Shown here piece by piece: positions 1 through 12,170 of a DNA stretch of 64,000 bases. The notes under the pieces are model-generated. The model worked only from the letters and a program-made list of their open reading frames with translations, was not told the DNA's origin and ran no database searches. Position 1 is the stretch's first letter. Each line of letters opens with the position of its first letter. The DNA is taken from contig RCSZ01000018.1 of NCBI GenBank assembly GCA_014898425.1, forward strand, positions 310,001-374,000. Reading direction: 5' to 3'. The position numbers and the translations under genes are program-made. The stretch is from Botryotinia globosa. Taxonomy: Eukaryota > Ascomycota > Leotiomycetes > Helotiales > Sclerotiniaceae.

Positions 1-1345
1 CAGACTCCCAGCAACACGATTTAGGTTTTGGAAGATCACATTCGGTAGAATTTGGAGACAATTTGGAGATGATATATCTGTGACGACGCGTCTTTTGCTG
101 TGGAGTACCTAGGCAATTAAATGGAGACCGTTGTATCACGTGTAGATTAATTATGCTGTTAAACGAAGGGAAATGGATGAATATGTGTGAAATAGAGAGA
201 TCCGTTCATCCATATCCATGAAAGACTAAGGACTGCCCAGGTGAAGGTTCGGATTCAAATACTGATAGCAAGGGGGGGAACCGTGATAGTATGAGGATTA
301 TTACATGGTGGCAGGTACTAGGTATATCATAGACATATATCATTGTGGTCGAGTGTGTACTTTGTAAATTGTACTAGAGTAGGTACTAGGGAGTGAAGAA
401 AGATACGAGATCTCTCGTGGATCGTACTCGTATTTGATGGGGGTGGGGAGTGAAGTGTGAAGTGTCACGTGTGAAGTGGGAGTGAAGTATAAATTCTGCT
501 CAGCGTTTTTTATTCTAGATAGGTACTCCGTAGATACCTTATTATTACTTTGTACCTATAATACCACTACCCTCACCAACCTTAAAATAGACTTTTACAT
601 CATCATGACCAATAAGATCATCGTTACATCCACCATCAGGGTCCAGGTTTGGTTTACACGTCGAAAAATATATATCCTCCGAATGGCTGAGCATTGGGGT
701 CTTTTATTAGCAGTCTATTGTAATTTGTCAGTCTTTACTTTAATCTATTATCAGTCTTCACAGTCATCTTTTCTTGACCTGAGTCTTCACGATTGGCACA
801 AAAGATCATCTCCATGAATCTAACCAGAAATCATGTGAATAACCAGTGACCCTTCAATCTCTTATATTCTCCCTCGTAAACTTTCGCATCAAGATGAAAG
901 GGTTCGTATTCACTTCTACTCCGTAGTCGGTCGTATATGCACATGATCCCTTGAAGGCTTGAGCTCACGGGACTTTGTGCACGTGAATGCTGGACTGATG
1001 GATTTTCTCTCTCTGGCCGTTTGTGAATGCAAGTTATGGCTGACCTCGAGCTTACTAAGCCTGAAATACATAGTACTACCATTGCCCATTACCCATTACC
1101 CATTGCCCCGCAATCTAACCACACCTACAATACCTGAAAATCTGAAAGACCATCCTTTTGAATTCTAGAACACCGGAACAACTAACAACTTTAACTTCCA
1201 CCAACCCTTCAAATCGACTTATCGATCTCTCCGAGAATCATCCGTGCAGAGTGAGTGGTTCATCATCACATTCTTGATTGTCGTGCGCACTTTGTAATAA
1301 TATACCACCTCATCTAATACTCCCTTCTTCCCTTCGCATAACAAC
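1..1345. other. intergenic / kinase upstream region
   Basis: No convincing gene is seen. Open frames here are short, lack recognisable domains and have a composition like the surrounding non-coding DNA. The last 150 bases before the kinase ATG are pyrimidine-rich with few G residues, as is usual for fungal core promoters and 5' leaders. A short repeat of CCCATTA lies near 1082-1105. Confidence 0.5.
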
Positions 1346-2708
1346 ATGAGCTCTTCGAATCCCCAGGGTTCTCACTCAGGAGCGCCGCAACCTCAAATTC
1401 AACCATGTCGGTATAAGACTGGAAAAACGTTGGGCGCAGGGTCATACTCGGTCGTCAAAGAATGTGTCCACGTTGATACAGGAAGATATTATGCCGCAAA
1501 AGTCATTAACAAACGATTGATGGCGGGGAGAGAACATATGGTAAGAACTTTTCATTCTTCTTATTTTAACAATGTTTGCTGACGCCTCCTGATTGTAGAT
1601 TCGTAATGAAATCGCTGTACTCAAACGTGTTTCCATGGGACATCAAAACATCCTCACCTTAGTCGATTACTTCGAAACCCTGAATAATTTATATCTGGTT
1701 ACCGATTTGGCGCTTGGTGGAGAATTGTTTGATCGCATTTGTCGAAAGGGTTCTTACTTTGAATCCGATGCTGCAGACCTTATCAGAGCAACACTTTCCG
1801 CCGTGGCATACCTACACGATCATGGCATCGTCCATCGAGATCTTAAACCCGAGAATTTATTGTTTCGAACACCAGAAGATAATGCGGATTTGTTGATTGC
1901 AGATTTTGGGTTGAGCAGAATAATGGACGAAGAGCAATTTCACGTTTTAACCACCACTTGCGGTACACCAGGTTATATGGCTCCAGAAATCTTTAAGAAG
2001 ACAGGACACGGAAAACCAGTCGATATCTGGGCAATTGGTGTCATTACATATTTCTTACTATGTGGATACACGCCTTTCGACAGAGATTCTAATTTGGAGG
2101 AAATGCAAGCGATTCTCATCGCAGACTATAGCTTTACACCCATAGAATACTGGCGGGGTGTCAGTCGAGGAGCTCGAGAGTTTATCAAGAAATGCCTTAC
2201 AATAGACCCTACCCAAAGAATGACGGCCCACGAAGCATTGACGCACCCTTTCGTCACCGGTGAATCAGTATCAAAGGATGGTAAAGGTAGCGATTTACTT
2301 CCCATTGTTAAGAAGAACTTCAACGCCAGGCGTACTCTTCATGCTGCCATTGATACTGTGCGCGCCATTAATAAACTTCGCGAAGGTCAAGCTGGCATGA
2401 TGGACGGTTCAAAATCTATGGAGCCCGATCGTGGAGCCCGACCTTTGAATCACAACAGTAAAGATTCTGGATTGGGTGGAATGGGACCTGGAGATGGAGA
2501 TGGAGATGGAGATAATGCTATGGATATTGATTCCGGATATGGTACAGCAGGTACAAATAATGATGAGCGTGAAAAGTTTATGAGAGCTACAGAGAGAAGT
2601 TCTGGTCAAGGCCAAACAGAAGCACAAATCGAGGCGCAGACTAGGAAAATTGCTGAAACGACAAAGGGTTTATGGTCTGCAGGAGCGGCGAAGATCTCGG
2701 GAAGATGA
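1346..2708 (+). CDS. Ca2+/calmodulin-dependent protein kinase (CMK type)
   Basis: Two exons (1346-1540 and 1599-2708) joined in phase 0 across a 58-bp intron with GTAAGA donor and TTGTAG acceptor encode 434 residues. The kinase domain begins near residue 22. Visible motifs are the glycine loop GAGSYS, the catalytic lysine in AAKVI, HRDLKPEN in the catalytic loop, DFGLS (magnesium-binding DFG), the activation-loop sequence CGTPGYMAPE and DIWAIGVI. This layout is that of fungal CaMKs, cytosolic serine/threonine kinases activated by calcium-calmodulin. The tail beyond about residue 290 is where autoinhibitory and calmodulin-binding segments lie in the family; here it runs into a low-complexity Gly/Asp stretch and an acidic end. 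The ATG chosen is the first in frame and gives the usual short N-terminus. The kinase family is certain; the exact paralogue (CmkA versus CmkB) is not decided. Confidence 0.93.
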
Positions 2709-4367
2709 TGAAAAAGCACTTGATATTCAAAACTTCAATTCTTCTTGTTCTCTTCGGCCCTTGACCACTTTTTTTTTTTTTTTTTTTTCTTCCACACTAT
2801 GCCACTGGACGATACGAATTCCTTACGACCATGATCTATTTCTTCTGGCGTTTCACGTCGACTTTATATTCAAATGAGGAGTTGAATTATGGTATTGAGC
2901 AACTTTGGGGTGGGAATTTTTGTTTGCATGATGAAGATGATATGAGCTCTTGGAAATCTAGTGGGGTGTATTGCGAAGGAAAGCTATAGATTTCTTAATA
3001 ACAGGATACCATTTCACAATGCAATGATAGTCTTGGAACATCACATGTTCATGAATAGAACACTTGGGTAGTCTTCTTGTTCTTCCTCTTAAACGTACTA
3101 ATTGGATACAATGGGGCTATTCGCGAATCGCATCAAGTCTAGCCCTTCATGATACCTTGTTTGTGTCCAAGTTCTTGGAGCATCAAGCACTCTCTCATCT
3201 AACCCCGTGATGTTTCTTTCTATGATTCTCCATACTCACAATCCACCACATATTCCCTCAAAACACCCCCACCAAAAGGGATCCCCCCCCTCGAATTGAT
3301 ACAAACGGAAGCAGCCGTGCTGATCTGAAGATGCCAAGCGAGAAATCTATATTTATCCATTTATCCAAACAGATAAGGTATTAGCGTGCGAATGGAACCT
3401 TTAACTTTGTCGAGTTTTATCTTGATCGAATCCACTTTGGAAGCCATTTCACACATTTGACACATGCGATTGGCTGGGCGTAATGCGGGAATCTTAAATG
3501 CCCAGGAGCTTGGATGGGCCAAGATGTTTGGCAGTTTGCAGCACTGCAGTCTCTACGGTCTTTCTCTGGATATTTCTTCATCGAGTCGGCGTGCAGGTTA
3601 TGGTTGTATCGCATGGGTGGAGTATGGTTTCAGCGGGTGGAACTTGGCGGGCGCTTGGCGGGCTGGACGGATGGATGGAAGGTGTAACCTGTGGTGACGG
3701 GACGGGATGGGATAGGACGGAGAAATGGATGAGGTGGGCAGCTGATGGGTTGGAGGATAAATATTAGACGGGTTTTCCGGTTAGGAGAAGGATTCTTATT
3801 TCGTTATCATACTTTATCGTTGTTTAATTAGCTTCGTGTTCTTTCTTGGTTTTGTGCTTCTTGAGATTATATATATCGATAAATAGTCCCAGGAGGATTT
3901 TCGAATCATATCGTTGTTTGATAGCTTTTATCGTCGTCTTTTGTTGGTGTTCAGTGTTCACGTTACATCAGATCATATCACGTCACATTATCATTATCAT
4001 CATCATCATCATTATCGTCATCAACGATCAACCTTATTTCCCCACAGATATTCCTCACGTGAATATCCCTTGATACTCGTATCCAAACCCGCATTTCCTG
4101 TTCAGGAACGGAGTCGCTATTTCTACTTTGAGTTCCGGAGTCGAGCATTCTCAAGATCGTAAAGATTTATAGAAGAGAGGTTTCTCTACAGATTATATTG
4201 AAAGCAAGCAAGTCGATCAACTCAACCAACTCGTCGTCAAAAGGAGATCTCTTCATTGAGCCCTTCGAACACCGAATATCTACTTCTCGTTCAACCCACT
4301 TGAAGTATATCACCACCTTCATACTATCCCCTCAAACACAACACCACTCAACAAGCAATCCACCAAC
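2709..4367. other. intergenic, nothing coding recognised
   Basis: A poly-T run (about 2769-2788) follows the kinase stop and probably lies in its 3' UTR. Further on there is an imperfect CAT trinucleotide run (about 3988-4022). The last 170 bases before the next ORF are C-rich and A-rich with CTCAAACACAACACC-like pyrimidine/adenine tracts, as in a fungal 5' leader. No domain-bearing frame is seen. Confidence 0.5.
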
Positions 4368-4826
4368 ATGTCCGCCCCCGAAACTCTTCCCGTCATCGCC
4401 CGTCACCTCCTCCGCTACAACCAATCCATCCTCTCCAAGACGCACTTCCAAAGCACCGCCAAAAACCTCTACCACCAAACCTCCAGCGTCAAGGCGTTTG
4501 CGAGCTCCGAGGGCGTGCGCGGAAACGCTCGAAACAGGTATGATGTGCATGGGAATGGGCATTTCGCGCATGGAAAACGGGATGGTGTCGCAGCAGCAAA
4601 TATGGAGATGCTTGGCGTGAGAGGATTTGGGACGGGAGCCATGGGGGAGCGAGCGCATGTCTCGATCTCGGCGAGGATTGCGGCGAGTAAGGGAGATCGC
4701 GAGAGGATCTTGAAGAGTATTGTGAGGGCGAGGGAGAGGAGAGGAGTAGTGGGCAAGGGGGGTGTCGAGGAGGGGAGAATATGGGAGGAACAGGTTTATC
4801 CACCTCTTAATGGGTGGTTGGTTTGA
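4368..4826 (+). CDS. hypothetical protein, possible mitochondrial presequence
   Basis: An uninterrupted 152-codon frame opens after a typical C/A-rich leader ending ACCAACATG. I do not recognise the family. The first 45 residues are rich in Arg, Lys, Ser, Thr and hydroxylated residues with almost no acidic residues after position 5 (for example IARHLLRYNQ and KTHFQSTAK), which is the pattern of a mitochondrial targeting sequence. The middle is Gly/Ala-rich and the C-terminal third is strongly basic with a likely helix (residues about 105-130), ending in EEQVYPPLNGWLV. Third-codon bias to C and G is much stronger than in the flanking DNA, which supports real coding. The reverse strand is also open here, but those frames have no leader-like context. 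Function is unknown; a small mitochondrial protein is a guess from the N-terminus. Confidence 0.6.
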   Translation: MSAPETLPVIARHLLRYNQSILSKTHFQSTAKNLYHQTSSVKAFASSEGVRGNARNRYDVHGNGHFAHGKRDGVAAANMEMLGVRGFGTGAMGERAHVSISARIAASKGDRERILKSIVRARERRGVVGKGGVEEGRIWEEQVYPPLNGWLV

Positions 4827-6860
4827 GGGGTGAATGGCTGATGCGGTATATTCATGGGATATGTTGGGGATGGGTGGAGGAGGAACGGATGCTGGGTGCT
4901 GACCAGAAGATATGCATCTCCTGGAAAAAAGTGATGCTTGAAAGATAGATGTCAGGCGATCGGTGTGATATGAAGGAATATCACTTCAACACCCACACAA
5001 AAGACCTCGAGGTGGAAATGAAGAGGTTGGATGCGGCCATTCATTCATTCATTTACTCACTCGTTCACTCATTCACTCATCACATTTCTCCCGAGGGCAA
5101 ATGGGGTTTTGATCTTGATTGTTTTTGGATCATCTTATTTATCTTCTTCTTCTTCTTCTTCTATAGTATGGTATGGACGTATGAGTTATGCTTATACACT
5201 TCCATACCATCCATCTACTATCTACACCTATCCACTCAATCAGACTGTTTCAAGAGTGTTTGAAAGAAATAAAGGAAGGAAGCAAGCAAGCAAGCAAGAA
5301 GAAAAGATAGATAGATAAACAAATAGGAGAGACCATTGAGTCCGAGACGAATTTCGAAATTTCGCTTCTTACGCTTTATGATGAATGGAGTTTTGGGAAT
5401 TGTTCTTCTTCTGGGATGGGGATTGGCATGGGGAAATTGAAATGGATGCAGAGACAGAGAAAGATACAGATACAGATAGATACAAATACAGATAAGGATT
5501 CAAATAACCAGATACAATTAGAATGATATATCGTGTTCTCACTCCTGCTTCTATCCTCAGTGTATATATCCCTTGTGGAAACTTTCTATTATGGATTTCG
5601 CTTTATCGTATAATGAGTAAATAAATAGATAGATAGATAATAACTAATTTCGTATCGAATGACTCAAATTATCCACACACCTACTGATATAGTAATTCCA
5701 GTTATTTATAATATATATAACAATATATAAGCCTGGGGGTTTAAGTTAGGTATGAAGAGATTTATTGAATGTGAGTTTGATTAATAGAGAAAAAATAGAT
5801 AAATAAATAAATATACACATATATATATCTAGATACTACATATCCCCAAACCCAAGAAACGATTCTAACTTCTAACTTCCCCTTTTCATTTCAGAATGTA
5901 GGATTTAGATTTTCAAGAATATAGAAATTTAATAGAAGGGGATTTCTAGATATTTATTTATAGAGTTTATTTTATATATATATATATATTAAATAGATAA
6001 GTAGATAGTTTAATATATAATATTAGAATAGGATGATTGATAGATTAAAGCTATAATCTATAATATGATATAAGATGAGATGAGGTGATGAGATATCTAT
6101 CTATAGAGGAGTATAACATAATATTCATGAATACTAGAAGTGATTAACGGATCTGTTTTTCTAAGTAATTCTATGAATAGACTTTAAAGATAAATATCTA
6201 TAGATACTACTATTATCTATATAAAAATGAAAATTAGGGATGAGATGATCTCTGATTTGAATTTGGATTAAGCTTGGTTTATTTGTTTGTTTGGATTGGT
6301 GTATGTATGTAAATGGGAATAGTTTGGTAGATGCGTGGATTGCTTTTTTAACTACCGTCATGGGAGTACCTAGACTAGCAGAGTAATAATTCAGATCGTC
6401 TCAACTTTGAGATAGTTGGGTTATGTCCATATACGGTTGAAATATGGAGTGAATAATGTAAGAAAATAGATAACCAGTGTTCAAGAGTCACATTAGTACA
6501 GGTTCGAAAATGATTAAAGTAATTGATAGATTCTTGGTATCGAGTAGTACTTTTTCTTCTCGATATTGAGTATCTCATGAAGAGCCCGCCTCCTGTACCC
6601 CCGCCCAAACCCAACGCCATTTGAAACTTTTCCTCTTTACATTATTATGCACAAGGTCTAGATTATTGCTCCTGCTGTACCCTCTAACCTTACTTATCTT
6701 ATGGACGGGGAGTCAAAGATTGTAGAGGTTTATTTACTGCCACCGATGTGATTTATCGCTTTCATCATCGAGCGAGAATTCAGATATCTCCCTATGTGTA
6801 CGTCTCCAAATTCGCTTAATGGTGGACGTATGTACTTCTGCCCCATTAATCATGCTGCAA
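4827..6860. other. intergenic, AT-rich simple sequence
   Basis: No gene is supported. The stretch holds imperfect ATTC/ACTC runs (5036-5078), a CTT run (5145-5162), GATA-type runs (5300-5320, 5622-5640) and long A/T-only patches with ATATAT (5940-6020). It separates the two converging transcription units (orphan protein on plus, UTP6 on minus), so both 3' ends must lie here. Confidence 0.55.
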
Positions 6861-8142
6861 TCATTCCAGCTTTCGGAGTGTATGTTGCAGAACCGTTTGA
6901 ATGCCTGAATCTAATTCTGGTAATGCTATGATTGCCTCAATCCATGCTCTTGTCTTCAGTGACAATTGAGTTTTATCATTGGTATTTTCCAAGGATTCCT
7001 TAAGACGATCTAGTGCAGATCCAATGGCGACTGCAAATTCGGGAGAGGTGTGATCGATGCCGATTAATGGTTGACGGATATAACAATTACATGTTGCGGG
7101 ATCCTTAGGATATGATTCCAGCATACTGTCCAAAACATGTTGAAGAATTTTAGTAAGACATTTTACTTGAGTAAATGCTGCGAACATGTCGAAGAATCCT
7201 TCTGCTGCGGCTGATGAATAGAATGCTTGCTTTCTAGCGACATCAAAGATAGCGAGCGGAATTGCGCCATTGAGAGCTGGTGTAGTCATTGGATCTTTAG
7301 CGGCCTCGGAATCTACTCCTACTCTTGCCATCATGCTTGGTTGCATTGTGTTATCCTTGAAATCTGGAATTGCGATCATATCCTGCGAGGTTGTGAATCC
7401 AGATTCTTCCGGTGTTTCTTCGATTTCTTTCGGAGCTTCGATAGTCCTATCAACATCCAGACCAAGAATCCTCCTACGTATAGCAATCTTTGCCAAATAG
7501 ATCATCTCCAATTTCGCATATTCGATCCATAAGTCCTTACTTCTAGTACAGAATCGAGTTCCCCTCTGCATGTAACTTCTTGCCTCATTCATATCCGCAT
7601 CTAATTCTAACGCCCATTTGGCCGCATACAGCCACAATTCCGGTTTGGTAGGGTGTAATCGAATTGCCGCTGTCAACACCGTCTTGAATTTCTTCGTAGC
7701 TTTGGCTTTCCTCGTATATTCCAGATATGACATCCATAATGCGACGTCCCCAGCATGTTTCTTTACACCTCTATCGAATACACCGAACACGCGTGCTTGA
7801 CCGGCGTGCGATGAGCTTCCTTTTATGCGCATTCGTTTACATCTTTTTTGACGAAGTTGCTCCAGACTCATTTCCCATGCGGCATATCGAGCAAAATCAA
7901 CGGCTTTTGAACCTCTCACTAAGACTCTGTGTTCGAAATCGGATCGCTTTTTGACTAATGTTTTAATTTCATCCTGAATACATTTTTTGGTTAGTAGTTG
8001 ATCGCACAAGACGAAGACGACATGTATAATGTAGAGAAATAGGAAGATTTACCTTTGTAAATATTTTCTTTTGCTCCAATTCTTGCAATTGAGGAACACC
8101 TTGTTCAAGATAAAACCTTGCTTTATCGTTTGCGCCCGACAT
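6861..8142 (-). CDS. UTP6: U3 snoRNP component Utp6 (SSU processome)
   Basis: Two exons on the minus strand (8142-8053 and 7973-6861) joined in phase 0 across a 79-bp intron give 400 residues. The N-terminus has the family's hallmark: a short helix beginning MSGANDKARFYLEQGVPQL, then KKIFTKDEIKTLVKKRSDFEH across the splice. It is followed by half-a-TPR (HAT) repeats, e.g. VALWMSYLEYTRK, ELWLYAAKWALE and DLWIEYAKLE at about residues 105-200. Utp6 works in the nucleolus in the small-subunit processome for 18S rRNA maturation; the yeast protein is about 440 residues, so the length fits. The open frame extends upstream of the exon-2 acceptor, but the residues there do not resemble the family, while the spliced exon restores the conserved N-terminus. 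The gene diverges from CWH43. Confidence 0.93.
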
Positions 8143-8882
8143 TGTTGAATTATATGAATATTGATTTTTCCGACGATTCTCTGGACTTTTCTTTCCCTTG
8201 GGGAAATCTTCAGAAATTCTTTGGGCGGTGAATAATTGCAGAAATTATGCCGATCCGTTTGAGTCTAATCGATGAAGACGGAAAATCAAAAGTCCGAGTC
8301 CCCGGCCAACAAGGATTACCTACCTTCGTCCGTGTCATATTTTACATTTTATGTACATTTTATGTGTTTACCCAGACCCAGCCCCAGCGAGCCCAGGTAC
8401 ACTTTGAACTCTGCGCGCCACGAGTTTTTCGAATTGAACAGCTTTTTGATCGGATCGGGTTCCACCTTGACAATTTAAAATCCCACGAGACGTCACGGAG
8501 CTTTCGGAGAAGGCTGAGAATTTACCTCGTAAGTCCACCCAGGCCAGGTCTATTGGAGGGGAAAATCCATTATCAATCGACTGGCACGAATTGCACGAAT
8601 TGCATGACTTTCACGGCTTTCACGGCTTTTACGGCTTTCACGGCTTTCACGGCTTTCACGGCTTTCACGGCTTTCACGGCCATCTCAAAAGGCTTGGCCT
8701 CCAACGACTCATCTCATCTCAAATAAACGCGTGCCCACTTGTACCTTACATTGATCCCCATTTGTGATTACCATCCCCTCTCAATTTTTTCTTCCCTCTT
8801 TCCTCTTTTATATCTCCGGATGCTACCGACAACACTCATTTGGATGTGAAATATTTCATATACAAAGTGATTAGAATCACAG
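8143..8882. promoter_or_regulatory. shared upstream region of UTP6 and CWH43
   Basis: This 740-bp interval lies between the start codons of two divergent genes, so it must contain both promoters. The only striking sequence is a 9-bp minisatellite at 8611-8680. A long plus-strand frame (8247-8726) runs through it but ends in translated repeat and is not taken as a gene. Confidence 0.6.
8611..8680. repeat. minisatellite, 9-bp unit TCACGGCTT, about 8 copies
   Basis: Nearly perfect head-to-tail copies, one with a C-to-T variant. Because the unit is three codons long it leaves reading frames open (Thr-Ala-Phe repeats), creating a false ORF in the UTP6/CWH43 promoter. Confidence 0.95.
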
Positions 8883-11800
8883 ATGGCACCTAAATTTAAG
8901 GACGGCGACACTGTACTCGCTCTCTCAGGTAAATGGGTGTCATGGACTCATACCGCAGTCGCATATGGTAAGAGCAAACGAATCTTGGGTTTTGCCCTTG
9001 TTTATGTTGAAGTTACTTACAATTTATCAATAGCTGCTTTTCTCAGCGCACTCATTGTTGGAGTTTCACTCCATTATCACAAAATCGTTCAAAATGAATA
9101 TTATGGTTATCCAGATGAATGGTTTCCTTCAGTTTCGGCGACAATTGGAGATCGATACCCGGAACGTTCGTTTTTCATGGTCTTTATAGCTATTACATCT
9201 GGTATGTGGCAGAGATCATGATTTTCGAGCTATATGAAGCTTGTCTAACATCTCTTCCAGGTCCTAGATTTGCTCTCGTTGGATTATGGTACCTTCTTAC
9301 TGCACGACCCAATTCAAAGTTGCCCAAGTTCGTTGCTTTCGCAGGCGTTTTCCGTACTCTTACATGTGGCGGCTGGACTTATGTTACCTCTACGGACGAT
9401 CACGATTGGCATGATATTTTTATGATTTCATATTTGGTGGCTACTTTGCCATGGACTTTAGGATGTCTAGCTTTGAGCCCAGATAATGCACGAGCTGTGA
9501 AATATCGAAAATATCTCGCGGGATCTTTCTTTGGAACTTTGATACCTTTGGTTTATTTTTTTATACAGCACAAAGTCCACCGAGTCGCTGGGGGTAAGAT
9601 TACTATCAAATCAGGTATCAAATTCTCAACTAATGGAACATTTAGCATATACGGCATACGCTTTCTTCGAATGGGCTTTGATTTTGTTTGATGTGGCTTT
9701 CGATGCTGTTACAGCTCTCGATTTTGATACTTTCGAATTAGTTGTGAAGGATGTTAAGGGTCAGACTAAGGGGTACGTCCATTGGCTTCCGAAATAGTGT
9801 ATCCTATTTTCGTTGAATGTAACATCATTATGAGCACGTCTAAATCAATATCATTATTCAGAAAAGAAAAGATGATAGTCGATAAAGTTTTTGAGAAAGA
9901 GTTTGTGATATCTAATCCCTTTCTCAGAAGAATCTTTAGCTAATCGGTAAGTAGAAAAGAAAAGGAAGTTGGCCAACTATTTGGCCAATCGTTCTCATGG
10001 CCTGAAGCTTTCGATGCAGCAGCTGATGTCTACAATGGCGTAAGTATTGATTTTAGTTGTCTGGGAGACCTTTACTGAGATTTATGTAGTTCGTATTCTG
10101 GTCAATGTTGACTTCTTTGGGCATAGTCGTCTGGTGTAAGTACCGAAGAAGTGACTGAGATGAAGTTCGCTAATCTTGTCAGATTTTCCTCTTTGGCACA
10201 TGGGTATCTCAGGCTATGAAGTTATGGTTATGTGTACCATTTCTCCATTGTTCTTAGGAATTAGATCCGTTCGAGCATTGGTTGTGAAAAATCTTCGGAC
10301 ATGTCATCTCATGTCTTTGATTGGCTTATGTGCCTATCAAATCACGAGCCCAGCGCCTAGACTTTTTGTCGTTGGCTTTGGCCTCTGGATGTCATGTTTA
10401 TCTTGGGCAGCTACTTGGTACGCATCAGCGGGGCAGCCAGGTCGTCTCGAATCGAAAATTTCAGCATGGACCATTGGTCTCATTGCATCAAGTGTTGTCA
10501 AGTTTGCATTCCACACCAATAATCCTATATGGCCTATTGCGCATGCTGAAAATGGTGGTTTGAATGGTTATGGTCTCATCATTGCCATTCTAGCTGTTTT
10601 ACGATCCACACGACCAAGTCAAAGTTTGATCACTGGAGATCAACTTTCAGTTCAAAGCCGTAAGGAAGGGCCATCTCTTCTTGCTGGCCTTGGTATTGGA
10701 GGTCTTTTCTTTGGGTTACATTCCTTGCTATCCGATTCCAGCACAATGATTCTTTGGGTCTGGGAAGGATATCCTGTTCGTGGTCCAATTTCAGCACCTC
10801 ATGGTGCCTGGACCATTGCTGCAATGGGAGTTGGTCTCATCCTCGGATTATTCAATGAATCTCTGGCTCGTAGCTGGACATTGTATGGTGTTGGTTGCGT
10901 AGGTGCTGCCATGCTTACCTTGTACACTCATTGGAAAGGGTATTATGGTGCATTGATTTTGACTGTCTACCTCATGGCTGTATCCGTTCCGTTATTGGGA
11001 TCAGCTGCCAGAAAGAGCCCAGCTAAAGCATTTGGAATTGGTTTCCTCGTATACAACTTCATGGTATTATTTCATGTTTGGGTTGTGGCTTATGCCTTCG
11101 TTCCAGGTGGCCCTCTTGTTAGGGAACACACAGACTGGGTCATGACCGCTACTATGTTATTGATTGCTTGTGGTGTTTTCGCTACATTTTCATCCACTCC
11201 TGCAGCACAACGAAAACGGTTCAACGCTTTCTTGAATCAACGAAAGCAACGTTTATACTACCTCTATATGATCGCAGCTCTCCAACTTACTTCTATCTCG
11301 ACAGCATATATGCGTTTTCCAACGTATGATTATGTTCCTTACCATAAAGAGGAGAAGATTCTCACAGCAGGCATTTGGACTATTCACTTCAGTCTAGACA
11401 ATGATATGTGGTCATCCGAATATCGCATGAGAGATGTAATCAAAGAATTGGAAATCGATGTCATTGGTCTTCTCGAATCGGATCTTCAACGTATTATCAT
11501 GGGCAACCGTGATACAACTCAATTCCTCGCAGAAGATCTTGGCATGTATGTTGATTACGGACCAGGTCCTAACAAACACACTTGGGGTTGTGCACTACTC
11601 TCAAAATTTCCTATTCTCAATTCTACCCACCACCTACTCCCATCACCTGTAGGAGAATTAGCTCCAGCGATCGCCGCTACCCTAGATGTATACGGAAGTC
11701 CAGTGGACGTCTTCGTCTTCCATTCAGGTCAAGAGGAAGATCCCGAAGATCGAAGACTTCAATCCGAATACTTGGCTGACTTAATGGGTGCTTCTACAAA

Positions 11801-12170
11801 CCCATCTATCCTTCTCTCTTACCTTGTCACTAAACCTCTGGAAGGGAATTACAATACTTATGTATCCGAAAGATCGGGTATGCATGATATTGACCCAAGT
11901 GATTGGGATAGATGGTGCGAATATATCCTTTACAAGGGGTTAAGAAGATCGGCATATGCAAGAGTTTCCAGAAGTACGATTACGGATACGGAGATTCAAG
12001 TGGGAAAATTCTTGGTCGGAGAACCCGAGGGAGAGAGTGATGAGGTGAGGAATAGAAGAGTGGATGAAGGGGATGTGAGTGAGGGAAAGAGATTCCCACA
12101 ATTATTTAGAGGAGAGGGGGTGAGGGGACATAGATATCATGTTTTTGATGAGCCAAGATATTATGGTTAG
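8883..12170 (+). CDS. CWH43: Cwh43-like GPI-anchor ceramide remodelling protein
   Basis: Seven exons (8883-8967, 9034-9201, 9261-9593, 9646-9772, 9955-10039, 10090-10135, 10183-12170) splice in frame to 943 residues, close to the roughly 950 of yeast Cwh43. The N-terminal third is a Frag1/PGAP2-like multi-pass membrane region (about residues 30-240), the middle a second block of many hydrophobic helices, and the last 300 residues an endonuclease/exonuclease/phosphatase-like domain (from about [14 protein letters not shown], with [11 protein letters not shown] and [16 protein letters not shown]). In yeast the protein acts in the ER and exchanges the diacylglycerol part of GPI anchors for ceramide; both halves contribute. 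The splice sites are good except the fourth intron (9773-9954), which is longer (182 bp) and whose acceptor GTAAGTAG contains a donor-like sequence. The large last exon has no in-frame stop. Confidence 0.93.

Noticed and set aside
4332..4803. Minus-strand ORFs overlapping the orphan gene at 4368-4826
   Set aside because: Antisense shadows of a codon-biased gene; no leader-like context on that strand.
8247..8726. 159-codon plus-strand ORF between UTP6 and CWH43
   Set aside because: Lies in the divergent promoter, has no domain, and a third of it is the translated TCACGGCTT minisatellite.
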